NCBI GenBank assembly: GCA_944321175.1
Contig: CALUKI010000001.1
Span: forward strand, 1 to 64,000
Source of the DNA: an uncultured Alistipes sp.
GTDB taxonomy: Bacteria > Bacteroidota > Bacteroidia > Bacteroidales > Rikenellaceae
DNA: 64,000 nt
Direction of reading: 5' to 3'
Below, one piece after another: positions 24,353-33,094 of the stretch. Positions within the stretch are counted from its first letter, which is position 1. Each line of letters opens with the position of its first letter. The notes under the pieces were generated by a model, which was not told the DNA's origin, made no database searches, and saw only the letters and a program-made list of their open reading frames with translations. The position numbers were made by a program, and so were the translations under genes.

Positions 24353-26179
24353 ATGCAATCGATGAATCGACAAAACTCGGTGATGGTTCTCGCCACGACC
24401 TTTGCGGATCGGGGCGACTGGACCGTTGAACAACAGTTCGTCCTGCAGATGGGCTCCTCCTACCTGCTGGCACACGGTATCGGCACCCCGCTGGCAAAAG
24501 ATGCCGTTACGACGATCGAAGTTCCGGCCGACGGATCCTACAATCTCTGGGTCCGCACCAGAAACTGGACGAAACACTGGTCGGACGGCCCGACCCCCGG
24601 AATCTTTCAGGTGCTGGTGGACGGCGCAGCCGACCATACCGTTTTCGGAACCGAAAAAGTCGATTGGCATTGGCAGCGCGGAGGCCGCTTCACCATGAAA
24701 AAAGGGAGCCATACCCTCGCCCTGCACGATCTGACGGGATTCGACGGCCGTTGCGACGCCATCATCCTTACGCAAACCGACTGCGCGCCGGGCGATTCGC
24801 TCGCCGACTACCGTGCAATCCGCCAGAGGCTGTTAGGGCCCGAAACACCCGTTGACAAGGGATCGTTCGACTTCGTGATCGTCGGCGGCGGAATTTCGGG
24901 AATCTGCGCCGCCCTCGCAGCCGCCCGTCTGGGGTGCAGCGTCGCCCTCATACAGGACCGGTACGTTCTGGGAGGAAACAACTCCTCGGAGGTGCGCGTC
25001 GGATTGGGCGGCCAGATCAATGTCGATCCCTACCCCTCGCTGGGATACCTGCTCAATGAGATCGGGCCCGACCGGATCGGAAACGCCAGAGGGGCGCACC
25101 ACTATCAGGACGACAAGAAACTCCGGGTCGTCCTGGCCGAAAAGAACATCTCGCTCTTCCTCGGATACACCGTTACCGGCATCGAGCAGGAGGAGGGAAT
25201 GATCCGTTCGGTCATCGCCGTCGAGGCGACCAAACAGGAGTGGATCAAGATCAGCGGGCGCCTTTTCTCCGATTGCACGGGCGACGCCCATCTGGCCGTC
25301 ATGGCGGGCGCCGAGTGCCGCATGGGCCGCGAAGCCCGTTCGGAATACGGCGAAAGCCTCGCACCCGAGAAGGCCGACGGTTACACGATGGGGGTTTCGA
25401 TCGAGTGGTACTGCGAGGACCGGAACACCCCCTGCACCTTCCCCGACTCGCTCGACTGGGGGCTGAAACTCGACGAATATACGGTCGAGCCCGTCCACCG
25501 CGCCAACTGGTACTGGGAGGTCGGCATGAACGACGATCAGGTCGCCGATGCCGAGAAGATCCGCGATTACGGCATGTACGTCGCCTATTCGACCTTCTCC
25601 TACTGCAAGAACCGCTACTCGAAAAAGGAGGACTGGACCTGCACGCATCTGGTCTGGGTATCCCACGTCTCCGGAAAACGGGAGTCGCGCCGCATCATGG
25701 GTGACCTCGTTCTGCGCGAACAGGACCTTACCCGCCCGATCCACTACGAGGACGAGACCTGCACCACGACATGGCGCATCGACCAGCACTATCCGATGGC
25801 GAAAAATTCGGAACGTTATCCGGGTGCCGAGTGGCTGTCGGAAGGAGTTCTTACGCCGATCGACTTTTACGCCCTGCCGTACCGCTGCTTCTACTCGAAA
25901 GATGTCAGCAACCTCTTCATGGCCGGCCGCAACATCAGCGTCACCCATATCGCCCTCGGTTCGACCCGCGTCATGCGCACCTGCGGCATGATCGGCGAGG
26001 TAGTCGGCATGGCCGCCTCGATCTGCACCAAACGCAACGTCCTGCCGCGCGACATCTATACGACCTATTTCGCCGACCTGCAGGCTCTCATGCGAAAAGG
26101 AACCGGACGAACGGATGTGCCCTACACGCAGTTCTACCACCAGGTGGACCGGACGGGCCATCAGGCCGAAGACCGCTGA
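24353..26179 (+). CDS. FAD-dependent oxidoreductase, free paralogue of the fusion's C-terminal half
   Basis: A 608-residue protein with no signal peptide, so probably cytosolic. Residues 25-165 are the beta-sandwich-like module (MGSSYLLAHGIGTPL, NLWVRTRNWTKHWSDG). From residue 173 there is an FAD-binding Rossmann motif (DFVIVGGGISGICAA), then GGNNSSEVRVGLGGQ and a C-terminal MAGRNISVTHIALGSTRVMR. It resembles the FAD_oxidored family (PF12831), whose members oxidise sugars or organic acids; the substrate is unknown. A second ATG lies three codons in. It is the second gene of the catabolic run. Confidence 0.87.
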   Translation: MQSMNRQNSVMVLATTFADRGDWTVEQQFVLQMGSSYLLAHGIGTPLAKDAVTTIEVPADGSYNLWVRTRNWTKHWSDGPTPGIFQVLVDGAADHTVFGTEKVDWHWQRGGRFTMKKGSHTLALHDLTGFDGRCDAIILTQTDCAPGDSLADYRAIRQRLLGPETPVDKGSFDFVIVGGGISGICAALAAARLGCSVALIQDRYVLGGNNSSEVRVGLGGQINVDPYPSLGYLLNEIGPDRIGNARGAHHYQDDKKLRVVLAEKNISLFLGYTVTGIEQEEGMIRSVIAVEATKQEWIKISGRLFSDCTGDAHLAVMAGAECRMGREARSEYGESLAPEKADGYTMGVSIEWYCEDRNTPCTFPDSLDWGLKLDEYTVEPVHRANWYWEVGMNDDQVADAEKIRDYGMYVAYSTFSYCKNRYSKKEDWTCTHLVWVSHVSGKRESRRIMGDLVLREQDLTRPIHYEDETCTTTWRIDQHYPMAKNSERYPGAEWLSEGVLTPIDFYALPYRCFYSKDVSNLFMAGRNISVTHIALGSTRVMRTCGMIGEVVGMAASICTKRNVLPRDIYTTYFADLQALMRKGTGRTDVPYTQFYHQVDRTGHQAEDR

Positions 26180-26187
26180 CCTTCCGT

Positions 26188-26216
26188 CCGTACATGCAGC
26201 GCGGCTGCATGTACGG
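26188..26216 (+). repeat. intercistronic hairpin
   Basis: A 13-bp perfect stem (CCGTACATGCAGC, GCG loop, complement) begins 9 bases after the oxidoreductase stop. It is followed by a pyrimidine-rich but not U-rich tail. It lies inside a probable operon, so it may stabilise mRNA ends or act as a partial terminator. Confidence 0.6.
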
Positions 26217-26299
26217 GCCTCTCTTTCTCTCCGGATGCCGCCGTACAACGGAGTTCCGACCAGCCACAAGCCGAAACCTGAAACCGAAAAAACGACAGC

Positions 26300-27871
26300 A
26301 TGGCCCTTATCGACTGGATTATCATCGCCGTATTCCTGATCAGCCTGATCTCGATCGGCTTCTTCTTCTCGAAGCGCAACCACAACCTCGAAGACTACTT
26401 TCTGGGCGGCCGCTCGATGCCTACATGGCTCGTCGCATTCGCCGCTACGGGCACTTCGATCAGCGCCGGCACCTTTGTCGGCTCGCCGGAACTGGGCTTC
26501 AACACCAATCTGACCTATCTGATGCTCTGCATCGGCGCCATCCTCGGCGGAATACTGGTAGCCGCACTGGTGCTGCCCAAGCTCTACAACGCCCGGACGA
26601 TCACCATCTACGGATACCTCGGAGAACGCTTCGGCGGCGTCTCCAAGAACGCTTCGAGCGCGATGTTTCTCATCGGGCAGCTCTTTACCTCCGGCTCGCG
26701 GCTCTTCATCGCCGCCATCGCCGTTTCGGTCATCCTCTACGGCACCATCCAGTTCGAATTCCTGATCTACTCGATCATCATTCTGGGCATCGTCAGCACC
26801 ATCTATACGATGGCGGGCGGCATCAAGGGGCTGATCTACATCGATACGGTCCAGATCCTGCTGGTCATCGGCACGGGAATGGTCGCATTGCTGATCGTCT
26901 ATTTCACCCTCACGCCCCAGATGTCCATCGGCGAGATCTTCAGCGCCCTCGCTTCGGGCGAGGTCAAGAACGCCGCCGGGGAGTGGGTCGCAGCGAACAA
27001 GCTCCAGATCGTCGATGCCTCCTGGCGGTTCGACGTGCCCTACAACCTTGTCGGAGCCCTCGTCGGCTGTACGATCTTCAAATTCGCACAGTTCTCGACC
27101 GACCACGAGTTCGTACAGCGGCAGCTCACCTGCCAGTCGGTGCGCAAGGCCGGCGTGTCGCTCGTCTATTCGCAGATCCTTTCGCTGCCGATCGTGCTGA
27201 TTTTCCTCGCCATCGGACTGCTTTTCTATGTCCTGTACTCGACAAGCGGCGATCCTGCGGCAATCACCCAGTTCAAGCAGGACGCCCGCGACATCTTCCC
27301 GCAGTTCATCTGCCACTCCATTCCCACCGGCGTGCGGGGGATCATGGTCGTAGGGCTGCTGGCCGCCGCACTGTCGAGTTTCAATTCGGCCATCAACGCC
27401 ATGGCCAGCAGCTTCGTCGCCGACATCTACATGCCCCTGCGCCAACGCCTGGGCCACGCCATCGTCTCGGATGGAGACCAAATGGCCTCGTCGAAAAAGA
27501 TGGTCGTGCTCATGGGCGCCGTATTGACGGCGTTCGCAATCGTCACGGCCGTCATGCAGGAGCGCAGCGGACTGAATCTGGTCGATTTCGCCACCGGCGT
27601 GATGAGCTTCTCCTATGCCGGCATGCTCGGCGTGTTCCTCTGCGCACTCTTCACCAGGCGCGGGAATACAGCCAGCGTAATCGCCGCCCTGATCGTCGGG
27701 CTGCTCATCGTCCTGCTCCTGCAGCCCTACATCCTCGGCCCCTTGAGCGAACGTCTCCTCGGAGAGCGCATCGACATTGCATGGCCTTGGTGGTGTCCCG
27801 TCGGCGGCGCCGTAAGTTTCGCCGTCTGCTGCCTCGGAAAAAAGAACACAAAGAACACAACAGTATCTTAA
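26300..27871 (+). CDS. sodium/solute symporter (SSS family)
   Basis: A 523-residue membrane protein with about 13 hydrophobic segments. The start MALIDWIIIAVFLISLISIG and the following NLEDYFLGGRSMPTWLVAFA match the SSS family core, as does TMAGGIKGLIYIDTVQ. Such carriers import sugars, inositol or organic acids with Na+. It lies between two oxidoreductase genes and ends four bases before the zinc dehydrogenase, so it probably brings the locus substrate across the inner membrane. Confidence 0.93.
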   Translation: MALIDWIIIAVFLISLISIGFFFSKRNHNLEDYFLGGRSMPTWLVAFAATGTSISAGTFVGSPELGFNTNLTYLMLCIGAILGGILVAALVLPKLYNARTITIYGYLGERFGGVSKNASSAMFLIGQLFTSGSRLFIAAIAVSVILYGTIQFEFLIYSIIILGIVSTIYTMAGGIKGLIYIDTVQILLVIGTGMVALLIVYFTLTPQMSIGEIFSALASGEVKNAAGEWVAANKLQIVDASWRFDVPYNLVGALVGCTIFKFAQFSTDHEFVQRQLTCQSVRKAGVSLVYSQILSLPIVLIFLAIGLLFYVLYSTSGDPAAITQFKQDARDIFPQFICHSIPTGVRGIMVVGLLAAALSSFNSAINAMASSFVADIYMPLRQRLGHAIVSDGDQMASSKKMVVLMGAVLTAFAIVTAVMQERSGLNLVDFATGVMSFSYAGMLGVFLCALFTRRGNTASVIAALIVGLLIVLLLQPYILGPLSERLLGERIDIAWPWWCPVGGAVSFAVCCLGKKNTKNTTVS

Positions 27872-27875
27872 CGCT

Positions 27876-28919
27876 ATGAGACAAGTCGTATTGACCGCCC
27901 CGAAACAAATCGAGTTTCGAGAGGTTCCGGCCCCCGAAGCCGGGAATCTGAAGGCGCACGAAGTATTGCTCCGCATCCGCCGGATCGGAATCTGCGGATC
28001 GGAGATCCACTCCTATCACGGGCAACACCCCGCAACCTTCTATCCGGTGGTGCAGGGGCACGAATACTCGGCCGATGTTGCGGCCGTCGGCGAAGCCGTC
28101 ACGGTTGTACGGCCCGGAGACCGCGCCACGGGACGCCCGCAGCTTGTCTGCGGCGTCTGCAACCCCTGCAAACGGGGACAGTACAATGTCTGCTCGAACC
28201 TGCGCGTCGAAGCCTTCCAAGCCGACGGCGCCGCTCAGGACTACTTCGTCATTCCGGACGACCGCGTCGTCAAACTGCCTGACGGGCTGTCGCTCGACTT
28301 CGGAGCCATGATCGAACCGACGGCCGTCGCAGCCCATGCCACCGCCCGCCCGCGTGCACTCGAAGGCCGGAACGTGGTCGTTTCGGGCGCCGGTACGATC
28401 GGCAACCTCATCGCGCAGTTCGCACAGGCGCGCGGTGCGGAAAAGGTCGTCATCACCGACGTGAGCGACTACCGGCTCGAAAAGGCCCGCGAATGCGGAA
28501 TCGCCCATACGCTCAACGTGGCGAAAGCGTCCCTTGCAGACAAGCTGCAGGAACTCTTCGGCGACGAAGGATACCAGGTCGGATTCGAATGTGCCGGCGT
28601 CGAGGCCTCCGTGCGGTCACTCATGGCAACGGTCGAGAAAGGCGGCGACGTAATCATTGTCGGCGTGCACGCCAAAGACCCGGCCGTCAGCATGTTCCAT
28701 CTGGGCGAACACGAATTGAACCTCATCGGTTCAATGATGTACCGTCACGAAGATTACCTGAAAGCCGTCGAAGAGATTGCCGCGGGACGCATCCGTCTCG
28801 AACCGCTCGTCTCGAACCGCTTCCCGCTCGAAAAGTATCGCGAAGCCTATGAATTCATCGACGCGCATCGTGAAACCTGCATGAAAGTGCTCATCGATCT
28901 GGATCATGGAAAGGCCTAA
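27876..28919 (+). CDS. zinc-dependent medium-chain alcohol/polyol dehydrogenase
   Basis: A 347-residue MDR enzyme. The catalytic zinc ligands are Cys40 (GICGSE) and the His in QGHEYSADV. The structural zinc is held by CGVCNPCKRGQYNVC. The coenzyme-binding glycine motif is VSGAGTIGNL. These features fit the sorbitol/threonine dehydrogenase branch, oxidising a secondary alcohol of a sugar or polyol with NAD(P)+. It starts 4 bases after the symporter and overlaps the kinase gene by 14 bases. Confidence 0.93.
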   Translation: MRQVVLTAPKQIEFREVPAPEAGNLKAHEVLLRIRRIGICGSEIHSYHGQHPATFYPVVQGHEYSADVAAVGEAVTVVRPGDRATGRPQLVCGVCNPCKRGQYNVCSNLRVEAFQADGAAQDYFVIPDDRVVKLPDGLSLDFGAMIEPTAVAAHATARPRALEGRNVVVSGAGTIGNLIAQFAQARGAEKVVITDVSDYRLEKARECGIAHTLNVAKASLADKLQELFGDEGYQVGFECAGVEASVRSLMATVEKGGDVIIVGVHAKDPAVSMFHLGEHELNLIGSMMYRHEDYLKAVEEIAAGRIRLEPLVSNRFPLEKYREAYEFIDAHRETCMKVLIDLDHGKA

Positions 28920-29796
28920 AATCGTCGGTATCGGGGAACTGCTGTGGGACATGCTGCCCCGCGGCCGGAGAATGGGCGGCGCCCCCGTCAATTTCGCCTT
29001 CTACGCCAGGGAAGAGGGCGCAGACGCACATGTCATCAGTGCTGTCGGAGAGGATGAGCCGGGCAGGGAACTGCTCGACGGCATTGCCCGTCTGGGAATC
29101 GGCACATCGGCAGTCGAACACAACGCCCGTCCGACCAGTACGGTCGATGTGGAACTCGATGCCGCAGGGGTTCCGACCTACCGTATCCGCGAAGAGGTCG
29201 CATGGGACTACATCGTCCGGACGGCGGAAACGGATGCCGTCGTTGCCGATGCCGCAATGATCTGCTGGGGATCGCTCGCACAGCGCAACGCCGTATCGCG
29301 GGCCAGCATCGGGGAAATCATCGCGGCGGCGCCGGAAGGATGCCTGCGGCTTTTCGACATCAACCTCCGGCTCGACTATTACGACGAAACGGTCATCCGG
29401 CAGTCGCTCGAAGCGGCCGACATCCTGAAACTCAATGAAGACGAATTACCGGTCGTTGCCCGTTACTTTTCGCTTGGCAACGATCCCGAACAGGCGATTC
29501 GGCAACTTCTCAAACGCTTTGCGCTCCGTTACGTCATCTTTACCGAAGGCAGCCGCGGCAGCCGTATTACGGCGGCCGACGGAGAGACGTCGTACATGGA
29601 GACACCTCGCGTCAAAGTAGCCGATACGGTCGGCGCCGGCGACGCCTTTACCGCAGCCTTTGCCGTATCGCTGCTCAAAGGACTTCCACTGGCAGCGTGC
29701 CACCGAAGAGCCGTCGAGGTAGCGGCTTTCGTTTGTACGCAGCACGGGGCAATCACACCCCTGCCCGAAGAGGGAATTTTACAGACCATTCGATAA
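28906..29796 (+). CDS. PfkB-family carbohydrate kinase
   Basis: A 296-residue ribokinase-fold sugar kinase. It begins KIVGIGELLWDMLPRGRRMG, resembling the fructokinase subgroup. The C-terminal signature is DTVGAGDAFTAAF, with the catalytic Asp in GAGD. It would phosphorylate the ketose or keto-sugar produced by the upstream dehydrogenases. The 14-base overlap with the dehydrogenase gene implies coupled translation. Confidence 0.93.
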   Translation: MERPKIVGIGELLWDMLPRGRRMGGAPVNFAFYAREEGADAHVISAVGEDEPGRELLDGIARLGIGTSAVEHNARPTSTVDVELDAAGVPTYRIREEVAWDYIVRTAETDAVVADAAMICWGSLAQRNAVSRASIGEIIAAAPEGCLRLFDINLRLDYYDETVIRQSLEAADILKLNEDELPVVARYFSLGNDPEQAIRQLLKRFALRYVIFTEGSRGSRITAADGETSYMETPRVKVADTVGAGDAFTAAFAVSLLKGLPLAACHRRAVEVAAFVCTQHGAITPLPEEGILQTIR

Positions 29797-29821
29797 CCGA
29801 TAAAAACAACCATTTCCAGAC

Positions 29822-31150
29822 ATGAATCCCATCCACGTTCTCAAACGCTCGATTCTCACCCTTACAACCCTTCTTGCCGCCGCAGCGGTTCAGGCGCAGA
29901 ATGCCTGTGAGGAGATCAGGGCCGATCCCTTCAAGGCAGGCGGTGTCAGCTACATGTACCGTTTCGACACTCCGGCGCCGACCCCCGCACCGAAAGGATA
30001 CAAACCGTTTTACATCAGCCACTACGGCCGGCATGGCGCCCGCTACCTGCTGGGCAGCGAATACACGCTTGTCGCAGAAGTTTTCGAACAGGCGCGGACC
30101 GATGGGAAACTGACCGAATTGGGAAAGGATATCTGTGACCGTTACTTGTCCATCTATCCCTATCTGATGAACCGCGCCGGCGAACTCGCGCCAAAGGGTC
30201 AGGCCCAACACAAGAAACTCGCCAAACGAATGGCCGCCGCCTATCCGGAGATTTTCGGCAAGCACCCCTATATAGAGGCCTATTCGACGGTTGTCCCCCG
30301 CTGCATCGTCAGCATGATGGCCTTCTGCGAAGGATTGAAGGAAGAAGACCCCTCGCTGGAGATCCGCAAGGAGGTGAGCAACGCCTTCATGTATTACCTC
30401 AACCCGCATTCGGCGGAGAATCCGAACATGACGGAAGCCGACCTCATCTACAAAACGCCTCAGGCCCCCTGGCGGCCCGAACATCGAAAATTCTGCGAAG
30501 AACGCATCCATGTCGGAGAGGTGTCGGCCCGTCTCTTCACCGACACGGCCTATGTACGGAGCATCTGCGACATGCTGCAGTTCGAACGCGACCTCTTCGC
30601 CGTTGCAACAAATCTCCCGTGCACGGACTGCGACGAATCATTCATCGACCTCTTTACACCCGAAGAGCTGTGCCACTTCTGGGAGTGCGACAACTACATG
30701 TATTACATCGAAAAAGGCCCCGACCCCCGCAACCGGGGACGCGGCACGAACATGGCCGAATCACTCCTGAATGACATTACGGCCTGCGCCGAAAAGGACA
30801 TTGCCGCCGGACGACCGGCCGTACGTCTGCGCTTCGGACACGACGGATGTATCATGGCGCTCCTTACGCTGATGCAGATCGACGGCTGGACCACCCCCGT
30901 TACCGATCCTTTCCAGATCAAGGATGTATGGCAAATCTACCGTATCCCGATGGCCTCGAACATGCAGTTCATCTTCTATCGCAACGACAGGCAACCGGAC
31001 GATATTCTTCTGCGCGTACTCCTCAACGAAGAAGAGATCCGGCTGCCGCTTCCCGATGACCTGGCTCCATACTACCGCTGGAATGATTTCCGGCCCTACG
31101 CCTGCAAACTCATTAAAGAGGCACGGCTCAAACTCGAAGCTACAAAATGA
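29822..31150 (+). CDS. secreted histidine-type acid phosphatase (phytase/MINPP-like)
   Basis: A 442-residue protein with a signal peptide ending near residue 23 (AVQAQN). The phosphohistidine motif is HYGRHGAR with Arg70 and the nucleophile His71. The proton-donor motif is RFGHDG with His340-Asp341. This is the branch-2 histidine phosphatase layout of phytases and inositol-polyphosphate phosphatases. The HD donor is closer to HD-type phytases than to the HAE of MINPP. It is likely periplasmic or secreted. It is fused by an ATGA overlap to the next phosphatase gene. Confidence 0.88.
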   Translation: MNPIHVLKRSILTLTTLLAAAAVQAQNACEEIRADPFKAGGVSYMYRFDTPAPTPAPKGYKPFYISHYGRHGARYLLGSEYTLVAEVFEQARTDGKLTELGKDICDRYLSIYPYLMNRAGELAPKGQAQHKKLAKRMAAAYPEIFGKHPYIEAYSTVVPRCIVSMMAFCEGLKEEDPSLEIRKEVSNAFMYYLNPHSAENPNMTEADLIYKTPQAPWRPEHRKFCEERIHVGEVSARLFTDTAYVRSICDMLQFERDLFAVATNLPCTDCDESFIDLFTPEELCHFWECDNYMYYIEKGPDPRNRGRGTNMAESLLNDITACAEKDIAAGRPAVRLRFGHDGCIMALLTLMQIDGWTTPVTDPFQIKDVWQIYRIPMASNMQFIFYRNDRQPDDILLRVLLNEEEIRLPLPDDLAPYYRWNDFRPYACKLIKEARLKLEATK

Positions 31151-32820
31151 AAACGTCGCAAATCAGACGGCTCCTCGCCGTCCTGCCGCTCTTCGGCATC
31201 CTTCTTTTCTCGAATCTTTCCGTCCGGGCCGCTGACAACAACCGTCAGGCGGAACTTTCGGGCACGGTCTATGGCGACGGCCGGCCTCTGGCCGGAGTGC
31301 GCGTTTCCGACGGAATCTCCTTCTCGACGACCGACGAACGAGGGTGTTACCGCTTTGCGTCCGACAAATCCGGCGGATTCATCTTCGTCGTCACGCCGGC
31401 AAACTACGTCCCGGCTCAGGCCGACGGCATACAACCGCTTTTTTGGGCAGCTCTCGACACCGACGCCCCCGACAAGGACGAACGGCACGATTTCCATCTG
31501 ACCTACGCCGACCACACCCGCTATACGATCCTTTTCGTCACGGATCTGCACCTGACCGGCTCGTCCGAGAAACACGACCTCGACCATTATCGCCGTCTCA
31601 CGCTTCCGGTTCTCAAGGAGGAGGCCGAAAAAGCCTCGGCAGACGGGCCTGTCTATACATTCAATCTGGGCGATCTCTCGCACGAACTGTTCTGGTACCA
31701 GTATGACTTCGATCTGGCTTCCGCAAAACAATTCCTCGAAGAGAATGAATTCCCCACACGCATCTACAGCATTCCGGGAAACCACGACAACGACGGAGGC
31801 ATCCACGCCTCGCCGCAAATCGACCGCGAAGCCGAATGGCTCTACCGGAAACTCTTCGGCCCGACCTACTATTCCATGGACATCGGCAATGTCCATTGGA
31901 TCATGATGGACAACATCCTCTATAAAAACACGGCCGGCAAAGGGAAGAAAAATCGCGGCATCGCTGGAGCACGCGATTACGACAAAGGCTTTACAACGGA
32001 ACAACTCCGCTGGCTGCGCCGGGATCTGGAGACGGTCGATCCCTCCCGGACCGTCTGTCTCTGCACGCACTGCCCCATTCTCTTCGACCGCGACCGTGAA
32101 ACGCTCCTTACGGATGCACGGCAATTGGATTCGCTCGACGCCTGTTTTGCCAAGTTCGACAAGGTGCGTCTCTTTGCCGGACACGCCCACCGCACCCTCT
32201 TCGCGACAAACGCCGCATACCCGCGATTCGAACAATACGTCTTGCCCGCCACTTCGGGCGATATGTGGGTCGTCCATGACCATTTTCAGGCACTTTGCCC
32301 CGATGGGAGCGATGCCGGAATCGTCGTCGCAACCATCGACGGCGACAGCCTCACCCGCCGGTACCGCACCCAGGCCTACGGCGACAAGGTTCTGCGAGCC
32401 TATGACATGAATTCCGTCGGCGAATTCTACCGCACCAACAAGTGGGTCGCCCTGCAGCGGGAACTCTATCCCGACCGTGCCGACTACGCCCGTCCGGAAT
32501 TTGAGAACTGCGTCTATGTGAATTACTGGGACTTCCAGCCCGGCCGCCGTGTCGAAATGTACGAAAACGGCGTACAGCTCACCGTCAAACAGGTGGAAGA
32601 CGAAGATCCGCTCTACAATTTGAGTTGCTACCTCCCCGAACTCTCCGCCAATCCCCGGTACAAGAAGAGCCGCGCCCGCGTGATCAGCCATCACATGTTC
32701 GCGGCAAAAGCCCGTTCGGCCACATCACCCGTCGAAATCCGGATTCTCGATGCCGACAACCGGGTGATTCACCGCCAAATTCTTATCCGCCCGAAAGTCT
32801 TCGACAAGGATGCGCGGTGA
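31147..32820 (+). CDS. secreted calcineurin-like metallophosphoesterase, CnaB-type N-terminal domain
   Basis: A 557-residue protein with a signal peptide (cleavage near VRAAD, residue 29). Residues 38-115 are a carboxypeptidase-regulatory/CnaB-like beta module (GTVYGDGRPLAGVRVSDG). The metallophosphatase core follows, with TDLHL, LGDLSHE, GNHD, THCP and GHAH as the expected metal and phosphate ligands. A C-terminal domain covers about 430-557. It has the same architecture as the 39877 protein. Overlap with the histidine phosphatase gene suggests joint removal of phosphates outside the cytoplasm. Confidence 0.9.
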   Translation: MKTSQIRRLLAVLPLFGILLFSNLSVRAADNNRQAELSGTVYGDGRPLAGVRVSDGISFSTTDERGCYRFASDKSGGFIFVVTPANYVPAQADGIQPLFWAALDTDAPDKDERHDFHLTYADHTRYTILFVTDLHLTGSSEKHDLDHYRRLTLPVLKEEAEKASADGPVYTFNLGDLSHELFWYQYDFDLASAKQFLEENEFPTRIYSIPGNHDNDGGIHASPQIDREAEWLYRKLFGPTYYSMDIGNVHWIMMDNILYKNTAGKGKKNRGIAGARDYDKGFTTEQLRWLRRDLETVDPSRTVCLCTHCPILFDRDRETLLTDARQLDSLDACFAKFDKVRLFAGHAHRTLFATNAAYPRFEQYVLPATSGDMWVVHDHFQALCPDGSDAGIVVATIDGDSLTRRYRTQAYGDKVLRAYDMNSVGEFYRTNKWVALQRELYPDRADYARPEFENCVYVNYWDFQPGRRVEMYENGVQLTVKQVEDEDPLYNLSCYLPELSANPRYKKSRARVISHHMFAAKARSATSPVEIRILDADNRVIHRQILIRPKVFDKDAR

Positions 32821-33094
32821 GGATCCGTCCTACACCGCGACCCGCCTGCATACATCAGGAAAATACGGAAAACCAGGTTTTTAACAGGCAAGAATCCGCC
32901 TGAATGATTCTTGCCGAGATCCGGGCATATCGCACCGGAATAACCGGACTGTACGCCGGCATGACCCGATTATCGACCCGAAAACAGAATCCTGTCGAAA
33001 AAACAGACAAAACCGGCCCGACCGCATCAAAACCATTTGCACTGTTCCGGGCCAGAACAACAAACCCATTTATTAATCTAAAACTTTACCTGTA

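Noticed and set aside
25771..27879. 702-codon plus-strand frame overlapping two genes
   Set aside because: It spans the end of the FAD oxidoreductase and the whole symporter in another frame; the translation is His/Arg-rich without domains.
24833..27976. 1047-codon open frame on the minus strand
   Set aside because: It is antisense to the FAD oxidoreductase and SSS symporter, has an Asp/Arg/Gly-rich composition with no domain, and arises from the GC-skewed codon use of the real genes.
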